A program made the translations under genes and the position numbers. A DNA stretch of 12,210 bases from Pseudomonadota bacterium (lineage in GTDB: Bacteria > Pseudomonadota > Alphaproteobacteria > Acetobacterales > Acetobacteraceae). The notes beneath the pieces were generated by a model, which was not told the DNA's origin, searched no databases, and saw nothing but the letters and a program-made list of their open reading frames with translations. Shown here piece by piece: positions 6,952-12,210 of this stretch (positions within the stretch are counted from its first letter, which is position 1; every line of letters starts with the position of its first letter). The stretch is from positions 1 through 12,210 of the forward strand of contig JAKAZX010000075.1 in the NCBI GenBank assembly GCA_021826485.1. Direction: 5' to 3'.

Positions 6952-7668
6952 ATGCCCGACACCGTCTCGATGCTGTCCCGCCCGCTGGTGCTGGTGGTGG
7001 AGGACGAGGCCGCGCTGGCGACAATGCTGCGCTACAACCTGGAAAAGCAGGGCTTCCGCGTCGAGGAAGCCGCCGACGGCCAGGAGGCGCTGAACCGCGT
7101 CAGCGAAACGCAGCCGGACATCGTGCTGCTGGACTGGATGCTGCCCGCCCTGTCCGGCATCGAGGTGTGCCGCCAGTTGCGCCGGCGCAGCGCCACCCGC
7201 GACCTGCCGGTCATCATGGTGACGGCGCGCACCGAGGACCAGGACACGGTGCGCGGCCTGAACACCGGCGCCGACGACTACATCACCAAGCCGTTCAGCG
7301 TCGATGCGCTGATCGCGCGCATGCGCGCGCTGCTGCGCCGGGCGAACGCGGTGCCGGCCAAGGCGCGGCTGGCGTTCCATGACATCACCATGGACCTCGC
7401 CGCGCACCGGGTGCAGCGCAACGACCGGCCGATCCATCTCGGCCCGACCGAGTTCCGGCTGCTGGAATTCTTCCTCCAGCATCCGCGCCGCGTATTCACG
7501 CGCGAGGAGCTGCTGGACGCCGTGTGGGGCCGCGACATCCATGTCGAACCGCGCACCGTGGACGTGCATATCCGCCGGCTGCGCAAGGCGATCAACGGCC
7601 CGAACGAGCTGGACGTGGTGCGCACGGTGCGCGCCGCCGGCTACGCGCTGGATACCGAGGCGCGATAG
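6952..7668 (+). CDS. phoB: Phosphate regulon response regulator PhoB
   Basis: OmpR/PhoB-class two-component response regulator of 238 residues. The receiver domain (about 11-128) has acidic pocket Glu17/Asp18, phospho-acceptor Asp61 in VLLDWMLP, switch Thr91 and Lys113 in the ITKPF loop. The winged-helix DNA-binding domain (about 137-236) shows GPTEFRLLEF, FTREELLDAVWG and the recognition-helix region RTVDVHIRRLRKAI. The WMLP after the phospho-Asp and this winged-helix sequence fit PhoB rather than a generic OmpR homologue. The operon context and the Pho box at the promoter confirm the assignment. ATG 6952 has GGGAGA at 6941-6946 and lies 16 nt after phoU. It is last in the operon, so it is probably autoactivated. 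The cognate kinase phoR is not adjacent. It converges with copD, whose stop is 8 bp away. Confidence 0.96.
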   Translation: MPDTVSMLSRPLVLVVEDEAALATMLRYNLEKQGFRVEEAADGQEALNRVSETQPDIVLLDWMLPALSGIEVCRQLRRRSATRDLPVIMVTARTEDQDTVRGLNTGADDYITKPFSVDALIARMRALLRRANAVPAKARLAFHDITMDLAAHRVQRNDRPIHLGPTEFRLLEFFLQHPRRVFTREELLDAVWGRDIHVEPRTVDVHIRRLRKAINGPNELDVVRTVRAAGYALDTEAR

Positions 7669-7676
7669 CCGCGCGG

Positions 7677-8504
7677 TCAGCCGCCCTCCTCCATCACCAT
7701 CGACGGCGGCAGGGCGGCGAGCAGGGCGGCCAGCAGCACCAGCAGCAGGCCGACCGCCGCCTCCGTCAGCACGCTGCGCACCAGCGCCCGGGTGCTTGCC
7801 GCGCCACCGCTGCCCAGGGGCGGCAGCAGCCGGAAGCGGTTGCGCAGCGCGAACCCCAGCAGCACCCCGAACAGCGCCAGCTTGGCCAGCGCCGTCCAGC
7901 CGTAATCGGTGACCGCCAGCGCCCGCGCGCTGCCGACCATCACCGTGCCCTGATAGGCGGCGGTGACCGCCAGCACCAGCACGCACCCCATCGCCAGGCG
8001 GGAGAACCGGCGCGTCAGCGCGGCCGCCGGCGTGACCGGCAGGCCGCGCAGCGCCAGCGCGAACGGCAGCAGCCCGCCGAGCCAGGCGGCGCCGGCCAGC
8101 AGGTGCAGCAGGTCGGATGCGGTGAGCGGACCGAGCCTGCCCTCCATCGCGTAGCCGTGCAGATGCAGCACCTGCAAGCCGGTCACCGCTGCGCACAGCA
8201 GCAGGCACGGCCAGCCGCCGCCGCGCCGGGCGAGACCGCGGGCAAGCGCGAGGGCGAGCCATTGCGCGGCCAGCACGCGGCCGAACAGGGTCACCCGCAG
8301 CACCATCGGGGCCAGCCAGACAGCGCCGGCGATGTTCCGCGCCTGCACGATCAGCAGCACGGGCGCGGCCAGCAGCGCGATATCGAGGCTCACCGACAGC
8401 ACCCGCCGCGACGGGCGGAACAGCACCCCGAACAGCGCGGCCCCGGTGGCCGACAGCAGCGCCGCCAGGAAGACGAAGCCGGCCGCGACGGTCAGCAGGC
8501 TCAG
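7677..8504 (-). CDS. copD: CopD-family copper resistance/uptake membrane protein
   Basis: Integral membrane protein of the CopD family, thought to move copper across the inner membrane together with periplasmic CopC. As drawn it has 275 residues with roughly eight hydrophobic segments. These include an N-terminal helix (4-29), a His-containing segment QVLHLHGYAMEG (111-122), the family motif LLHLLAGAAWLGGLLPF (132-148) with His134, and a C-terminal CopD domain (about 165-265). The start is a problem. No ATG, GTG or TTG keeps the first helix, and the first internal Met (67) is deep inside the protein. The best candidate is CTG at 8504-8502, overlapping the copC TGA as CTGA, without a clear Shine-Dalgarno sequence. 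A copC-copD fusion through -1 frameshifting or a sequence error at the C5 run would also explain it. Family assignment is firm; the 5' end is not. Confidence 0.82.
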   Translation of the reverse strand: MSLLTVAAGFVFLAALLSATGAALFGVLFRPSRRVLSVSLDIALLAAPVLLIVQARNIAGAVWLAPMVLRVTLFGRVLAAQWLALALARGLARRGGGWPCLLLCAAVTGLQVLHLHGYAMEGRLGPLTASDLLHLLAGAAWLGGLLPFALALRGLPVTPAAALTRRFSRLAMGCVLVLAVTAAYQGTVMVGSARALAVTDYGWTALAKLALFGVLLGFALRNRFRLLPPLGSGGAASTRALVRSVLTEAAVGLLLVLLAALLAALPPSMVMEEGG

Positions 8505-8869
8505 GGGGCGACCGTGAAGCTGAAATGCCCCTCGGTCTTGTGGGTATCGACCGACACGGCATGCCAGGTCACGGTATAGACGCCCGGCGGCAGCGGCCCG
8601 AGCGGCAGGCGCAGCCGCCGCGCGTCGTGCGGATCGCCGGACGGGCTGCCCACCGGCATCGCCCGGCCGGCGGCGTCGGTCACGGCCACGCGGCAGAGCG
8701 CGGGTTCGACCGCTTCGGAAAAACTCAGCGACACTTGCTTCGGCGCACCGGCAACGGTGCTGCCGGTGGCCGGGTCGGACGCGCGCAGCAGCGCATGGGC
8801 GAAGCCAGGCACGGCCGGCGCGACGCTGAGGGCGAGCGTTGCCGCGATGGTCAGGAAAAGGCGGGACAT
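8501..8869 (-). CDS. copC: CopC domain periplasmic copper-binding protein
   Basis: Small secreted cupredoxin-like beta-barrel protein of 122 residues. A signal peptide spans 1-24, with cleavage after Gly-Phe-Ala leaving a mature protein that begins HALLRASDPATG. In characterised CopC proteins the N-terminal His (amine plus imidazole) and a downstream Asp-x-His form the high-affinity Cu(II) site. Here the N-terminal ligand would be His25 and the second motif is Asp108-Thr-His110 in VSVDTHKTEGHFSFTV. The Met/His-rich loop used for Cu(I) in Pseudomonas CopC is not evident, so this looks like a Cu(II)-only version. ATG 8869 is chosen because it begins the signal peptide; an ATG at 8920 would add 17 unrelated residues. 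The Shine-Dalgarno sequence is weak. The stop overlaps the copD start, so the two are translated together. Confidence 0.9.
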   Translation of the reverse strand: MSRLFLTIAATLALSVAPAVPGFAHALLRASDPATGSTVAGAPKQVSLSFSEAVEPALCRVAVTDAAGRAMPVGSPSGDPHDARRLRLPLGPLPPGVYTVTWHAVSVDTHKTEGHFSFTVAP

Positions 8870-8991
8870 GGCAGCGGCGCCGCAAAGTGTCCGGACGGCA
8901 TAATGGCCCTGTGGCGCCACGTCCAGCCGCCCGGCCGGCGCATGGCAGCCGAATGTGGCGGGCGCGCAGGAACCGGCGTAAGTCGGTTGGA
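8870..8991. promoter_or_regulatory. Divergent intergenic region copC / MFS transporter
   Basis: A 122-bp region between divergent start codons that must hold both promoters. On the plus strand a CATAAT at 8899-8904 is a good -10-like hexamer (5 of 6), but no convincing -35 sits 16-18 bp upstream. On the minus strand a TGGACG / 17 bp / TATGCC arrangement faces copC but is weak. An imperfect palindrome next to the MFS start is listed separately. The promoter assignments are tentative. Confidence 0.35.
8971..8988. repeat. 18-bp imperfect inverted repeat before the MFS start codon
   Basis: Arms AACCGGC (8971-8977) and GTCGGTT (8982-8988) are inverted copies with one mismatch, separated by GTAA. 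The repeat ends 3 bp before the ATG at 8992. It could be an operator for a dimeric repressor or an RNA hairpin that covers the ribosome-binding region; the sequence alone does not decide. No regulator gene lies next to it in this window. Confidence 0.45.
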
Positions 8992-10527
8992 ATGGACGCC
9001 GAAGCCGCCCCTGCCCCGCCGACCACCCATCCCGACGGGCTGCCCAACTACAGCCACGCCCAGATCATCCGCGTCATCACGGGCATCCTGCTGTGCATCC
9101 TGCTGGCGGCGATCGACCAGACGGTGGTGGTGCCGGCGGTGCCCGCGATCGCCGCCGAACTGCACGGGTTCAGCCATCTCGCCTGGATCGTGTCGGCCTA
9201 TCTGCTGACCTCCACCTCCGCGACGCCGATCTACGGACGGCTGTCGGACATCTACGGCCGGCGCGCGCTGCTGCTGCCGGGGATCGTGATCTTCATCATC
9301 GCCTCCGGCCTGTGCGGCGCGGCACAGACGCTGTGGCAACTCATCGCCTTCCGCGCGCTGCAGGGCGTGGGCGGCGGCGGGCTGATGGCCATGGCGCAGG
9401 CGGCGATCGCCGACGTGGTGGCTCCGCGGGAGCGCGGCAAATACCAGGCCTACATGGCCGGCACCTGGGGGGTGGCGAGCGTCGCCGGCCCGATCCTGGG
9501 CGGCTGGATGACGGACCAGCTTTCCTGGCGCTGGATCTTCTGGATCAACCTGCCGATCGGCGTCGCCGCGTTCGTCCTCAGCAACCGGGCACTGAAGCTG
9601 CTGCCGGTGCGGCGGCTCACGGTGCGCATCGACTATGCCGGCGCGGCGCTGCTGACCGCCTGCGTCACCGCGATCCTGCTGGTGATGTCCTGGGGCGGCA
9701 ACGAATATCCCTGGACCTCGGCGCCGGTGCTCGCCACCGCCGCGGCGGCGGTGGTGCTGCTGGGGCTGCTGATGTGGCGCGAGCACGCCGCCGCCGACCC
9801 GCTGGTGCCGCCGCGGCTGTTCGGCAATTCGGTGTTCAGCCGCGGCGTGCTGATCGCGGCGCTGACCGCCGGGTCGATGTTCGGCGGCACCTTTCTGCTG
9901 CCGCTGTTCTTCCAGTTGCTGCACGGCGCCGACGCGTCTTCCTCCGGCACGCTGATCGTGCCGTTCCTCGCCTCCAACGTGGTCGGCGCCTATGTCTCGG
10001 GGCAGTTGGCGCGCCGGCTCGGCCGCGCCAAGCCGATCCTGCTCGGCGGCCTCGCCATGGCGGCGGCGGGGTTCTTCCTGCTGGCGCTGCTGGGCGCGCA
10101 GACCGGCCATCTGCGGTCGATGATCGCGATGCTGGTGGTCGGGTTCGGCATCGGCATCGTCAGCCCGGCGAGCCTGGTGATGGTGCAGAACGCGGCCGAC
10201 CGGCGGGACGTGGGGGTGGTGACCGGCACGCTGCTGTTCCTGCGCGCCATGGGCGCGGCGCTGGGCAGCACGCTGGTCGGCGCGCTGCTGTCCGGCCGCT
10301 TCGCGGAGGGGCTGGCGGCGCGCGGCGTGACCACGCCGATCGACCTCGGCGCGCTGCGCCAGCACGTGGCGCTGGCACTGCCGCCGGCGACAAGGCAGGC
10401 GGCGGAGGCGGCGCTGGTCGGCGCCTTCCACCTGAGCTTCCTGGTCTGCGCGGGCCTTGCCGCGGCGGCGTTGGCGATCGGCCTCTGGCTGCGCGATCTG
10501 CCGCTGAAATCCAGCGCCGCGCGCTGA
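8992..10527 (+). CDS. DHA2 (14-helix) MFS multidrug transporter
   Basis: Proton-coupled efflux transporter of the major facilitator superfamily, EmrB/QacA type, in the inner membrane. The 511-residue length and the number of hydrophobic segments fit the 14-helix DHA2 group. Signatures in order are motif D1 in helix 1, AAIDQTVVVPAVPAI (39-53); motif A after helix 2, GRLSDIYGRR (82-91); motif B in helix 4, RALQGVGGGGLMA (121-133); and the antiporter motif C in helix 5, GTWGVASVAGPILGG (157-171). A WGGNEYPWTS loop after the central helices is also common in this group. ATG 8992 is chosen because the preceding in-frame sequence is antisense to copC and unlike protein; the ribosome-binding site is poor. 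No periplasmic adaptor gene adjoins it, so it may work alone. The substrate cannot be predicted. Confidence 0.93.
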   Translation: MDAEAAPAPPTTHPDGLPNYSHAQIIRVITGILLCILLAAIDQTVVVPAVPAIAAELHGFSHLAWIVSAYLLTSTSATPIYGRLSDIYGRRALLLPGIVIFIIASGLCGAAQTLWQLIAFRALQGVGGGGLMAMAQAAIADVVAPRERGKYQAYMAGTWGVASVAGPILGGWMTDQLSWRWIFWINLPIGVAAFVLSNRALKLLPVRRLTVRIDYAGAALLTACVTAILLVMSWGGNEYPWTSAPVLATAAAAVVLLGLLMWREHAAADPLVPPRLFGNSVFSRGVLIAALTAGSMFGGTFLLPLFFQLLHGADASSSGTLIVPFLASNVVGAYVSGQLARRLGRAKPILLGGLAMAAAGFFLLALLGAQTGHLRSMIAMLVVGFGIGIVSPASLVMVQNAADRRDVGVVTGTLLFLRAMGAALGSTLVGALLSGRFAEGLAARGVTTPIDLGALRQHVALALPPATRQAAEAALVGAFHLSFLVCAGLAAAALAIGLWLRDLPLKSSAAR

Positions 10528-10528
10528 C

Positions 10529-10542
10529 CCGCCCGCAGGCGG
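10529..10542. terminator. Short GC hairpin between convergent genes, weak terminator candidate
   Basis: CCGCC (10529-10533) and GGCGG (10538-10542) can pair around a 4-nt CGCA loop in the 19-bp gap between the MFS stop and the BKACE stop. No T-tract follows on either strand, so it does not meet the usual intrinsic-terminator pattern. In such GC-rich sequence a 5-bp stem could arise by chance. Confidence 0.22.
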
Positions 10543-10546
10543 CGGC

Positions 10547-11479
10547 TCAGAACGCCACCTTGTCCCCGCCCTTCAGTTGCAGGATGTCCCGCGCCTCGTC
10601 CGGCGTCGCGACCTCCAGCCCCAGCCCTTCGATGATCTGCCGCGCGAGGCGCACCTGCTGGGCGTTCGACTCGGCGAGCTTGCCGGGACCCGCCCACAGA
10701 CTGTCCTCCAGCCCCACGCGGACATTGCCGCCCATCGCCGCCGCCATCGCCGCCACCGGCAACTGGTTGCGCCCGGCGCCCAGCACCGACCATTTGTACT
10801 GCGCGCCGAACAGCCGGTCCGCGGTGCGCTTCATGTGCGCGACATCCTCGGGATGCGCGCCGATGCCGCCGAGGATGCCGAACACCGTCTGCACGAACAG
10901 CGGCGGCTTCACCAGGCCGCGATCGAGGAAATGCGCGAGGTTGTACAGGTGCGACGTATCGTAGCACTCGAACTCGAACCGCGTGCCGGCATCGCCCAGC
11001 GTGCGCAGCACGAATTCGATGTCCTTGAAGGTGTTGCGGAACACCAGATCGCGGGAGGCTTCCAGCGCCGCCGGCTCCCAGTCGTGCTTCCATTCCTGGT
11101 AGCGGCCAAGCATCGGGAACAGGCCGAAATTCATCGAGCCCATGTTGAGCGAGGCCACCTCCGGCTTGAACACCGCGGCCGGCCGCACCCGCTCGTCCAC
11201 CGTCATGAACGGCGCGCCGCCGGTGGTCAGGTTCACCACCGCATTGGTCTGCTGCTTGATGCGCGGCAGGAAGCGGGCGAACGCCTCGGGTGACTGGTCG
11301 GGCTTGCCGGTTTCGGGGTCGCGGGCGTGCAGATGCACGATCGCCGCCCCCGCCTCCGCCGCACCGACCGCGCCGGCGGCGATCTCCTCGGGCGTCACCG
11401 GCAGATGCGGCGACATCGTCGGCGTGTGGATCGCGCCCGTCACAGCGCAGGTGATGATGACTTTCTTGCTGCTGGCCAC
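10547..11479 (-). CDS. Beta-keto acid cleavage enzyme (BKACE, DUF849)
   Basis: Zn-dependent TIM-barrel enzyme of the 3-keto-5-aminohexanoate cleavage (Kce)/BKACE family. Members condense a beta-keto acid with acetyl-CoA to give acetoacetate and a new CoA thioester. The 310-residue length is normal. The N-terminus is highly characteristic: VIITCAVTGAIHTPTMSPHLP (7-27), followed by VHLHARDPETG (48-58) whose His49 and His51 match the Zn-binding His pair of Kce. The third ligand, Glu258, sits in VRVGLEDSLW (254-262). FGILGGIGAHPEDV (200-213) is also conserved. The start is GTG 11479; no ATG exists near the family N-terminus, and a GGGGA lies about 8 nt upstream. It follows the dehydrogenase gene by 14 nt. 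Known family members act on 3-keto-5-aminohexanoate, dehydrocarnitine and other beta-keto acids, so the specific substrate remains open. Confidence 0.94.
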   Translation of the reverse strand: MASSKKVIITCAVTGAIHTPTMSPHLPVTPEEIAAGAVGAAEAGAAIVHLHARDPETGKPDQSPEAFARFLPRIKQQTNAVVNLTTGGAPFMTVDERVRPAAVFKPEVASLNMGSMNFGLFPMLGRYQEWKHDWEPAALEASRDLVFRNTFKDIEFVLRTLGDAGTRFEFECYDTSHLYNLAHFLDRGLVKPPLFVQTVFGILGGIGAHPEDVAHMKRTADRLFGAQYKWSVLGAGRNQLPVAAMAAAMGGNVRVGLEDSLWAGPGKLAESNAQQVRLARQIIEGLGLEVATPDEARDILQLKGGDKVAF

Positions 11480-11493
11480 GTTGCTGTTCCCCG

Positions 11494-12210
11494 TTACGAT
11501 CCGATTTCCCGCGCCGCCCGCCGCTTGTGCGCGGCCAGTGCCATCAGCCGGCGGTCGCGCCACGCCTGCCGCTCGGCCAGCTTGCCGGCCGGCAGCTTCT
11601 GCCGCCGTTCCCCCTCCACCTGCGGCAGCACCTTGGCCCAGTCGGGATGCTGCTGCATCGACGGGTTCAGCCGGCGATAGATCTGCTCGTAGCGCTCGAC
11701 ATAGTCGCGCACGCCGCCGGGGGCGTTCAGGTCGATCGTCTCGAACGGCCCCATGAAGCTCCAGCGCAGCGCCAGCCCCTCGCGCAGGCCGATATCCACG
11801 TCCTCGATGCTGGCATAGCCGCCGGCGACCAGACGGAACGCCTCCTCCAGCAAGGCGCCCTGGAGGCGGTTCATCACGAACCCGTCCAGTTCCCGCTTCA
11901 TCACGATCGGCGCGTGGCCGGCATCGCGCAGGAAGGCGGCGGTGCGGCTGACCACCTCGGCATCCGTCCAGGGCGCCGGCACCACCTCGGCGGCGGGGAT
12001 CACATAGGGCGGGTTGAGCGGATGCACGACGAGGCAGCGGCGCCGTCCGGCCAGCGCCTCGGTGAACAGCGACGGCAGGATCGCCGAAGTGGAACTGGCC
12101 AGCACCGCATGGGGTGGGGCCGCGGCATCCAGCCGGGCGAAGATCGCGCGCTTCACCGCCACGTCCTCGAAGGTGTTTTCCTGCACATGATCGACGCCGT
12201 CCAGCGCCGC
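11494..12210 (-). CDS. 3-hydroxyacyl-CoA dehydrogenase family NAD-dependent dehydrogenase (5' end outside window)
   Basis: The C-terminal 238 residues of a gene that enters from the right edge; the Rossmann NAD-binding glycine motif lies beyond base 12210. The visible part opens with VDHVQENTFEDVAVKRAIFA, the family DxVQE region, then LASSTSAILPS and VHPLNPPYVIPAAEVVPAPWT with the catalytic His of the HPxNP motif. The C-terminal helical domain follows (DGFVMNRLQGALLEEAFRLV, IEDVDIGLREGLALRWSFMGP). The HPLNPPY/VPAPWT version resembles lambda-crystallin/L-gulonate 3-dehydrogenase-like proteins (CRYL1 group) more than fatty-acid FadB or the carnitine dehydrogenase LcdH, as I recall those sequences. 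It is upstream of, and 14 nt from, the BKACE gene on the same strand. I infer it oxidises a beta-hydroxy acid to the beta-keto acid that BKACE cleaves. An internal GTG at 12186 is not the start, because the conserved sequence continues through it. Confidence 0.88.
   Translation of the reverse strand, partial: AALDGVDHVQENTFEDVAVKRAIFARLDAAAPPHAVLASSTSAILPSLFTEALAGRRRCLVVHPLNPPYVIPAAEVVPAPWTDAEVVSRTAAFLRDAGHAPIVMKRELDGFVMNRLQGALLEEAFRLVAGGYASIEDVDIGLREGLALRWSFMGPFETIDLNAPGGVRDYVERYEQIYRRLNPSMQQHPDWAKVLPQVEGERRQKLPAGKLAERQAWRDRRLMALAAHKRRAAREIGS

Noticed and set aside
6787..8562. Long minus-strand frame over phoB, copD and part of copC
   Set aside because: It is antisense to phoB and out of frame with copD; its composition is low-complexity and it lacks any family motif.
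7677..9047. A 456-codon minus-strand frame suggesting a longer CopD with a 180-residue N-terminal extension
   Set aside because: The extension overlaps copC in another frame and part of the MFS start, and looks like non-protein; only the part from about 8504 is membrane-protein sequence.
8851..10431. 526-codon minus-strand frame opposite the MFS gene
   Set aside because: Gln/Arg/His-rich shadow of a strongly supported 14-helix transporter.
1..12210. CRISPR arrays, tRNA genes, insertion sequences, phage genes or a novel defence cluster
   Set aside because: No regularly spaced repeats apart from the Pho box, no tRNA-like cloverleaf noticed, no transposase, integrase or nuclease motifs; nearly all the DNA is accounted for by recognised genes.

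Overview
This is a 12.2 kb, very GC-rich stretch of bacterial chromosome with tightly packed genes, an almost exclusive GC third-position bias, no mobile elements, and no RNA genes that I can see. The protein set points to an alphaproteobacterium. The rsmB-rpe-heparinase order and the style of the Pst/PhoU/PhoB proteins make me favour Rhodospirillales/Acetobacteraceae. That placement is inference from gene order and protein character, not a database result.

Region 1 (1-2367, minus strand) is a housekeeping string read right to left: rsmB (16S rRNA m5C methyltransferase), rpe (ribulose-phosphate 3-epimerase), and the start of a heparinase II/III-like gene that runs off the left edge. rpe and the heparinase gene overlap by one base (TGATG).

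Region 2 (2379-7668, plus strand) is a complete high-affinity phosphate uptake and control operon: pstS, pstC, pstA, pstB, phoU, phoB. Between rsmB and pstS lies a clear Pho box made of four 7-bp units at an exact 11-bp period. A -10-like hexamer follows exactly 10 bp after the last unit, the geometry known from E. coli PhoB-activated promoters. PhoB is therefore expected to activate its own operon. No phoR sensor kinase gene is present in the window.

Region 3 (7677-8869, minus strand) is copC-copD. CopC is a periplasmic Cu(II)-binding protein whose predicted mature N-terminus is His, and CopD is a multi-pass membrane partner. copD has no ATG, GTG or TTG start that keeps its first membrane helix; it begins at a CTG overlapping the copC stop (CTGA), or is joined to copC by frameshifting. 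phoB and copD converge with only 8 bp between their stop codons.

Region 4 (8992-10527, plus strand) is a DHA2-type MFS drug/proton antiporter, divergent from copC, with an imperfect 18-bp palindrome immediately before its start codon.

Region 5 (10547-12210, minus strand) is a two-gene catabolic unit: a truncated 3-hydroxyacyl-CoA dehydrogenase/lambda-crystallin-type NAD dehydrogenase followed by a beta-keto acid cleavage enzyme (BKACE, DUF849). Together they would oxidise a beta-hydroxy acid and then cleave the resulting beta-keto acid with acetyl-CoA. The substrate is unknown.

No CRISPR array, IS element, phage gene or clearly novel multi-gene system is visible. The most useful second-look items are the Pho box geometry and its position against rsmB, the copC/copD junction, and the BKACE-dehydrogenase pair.
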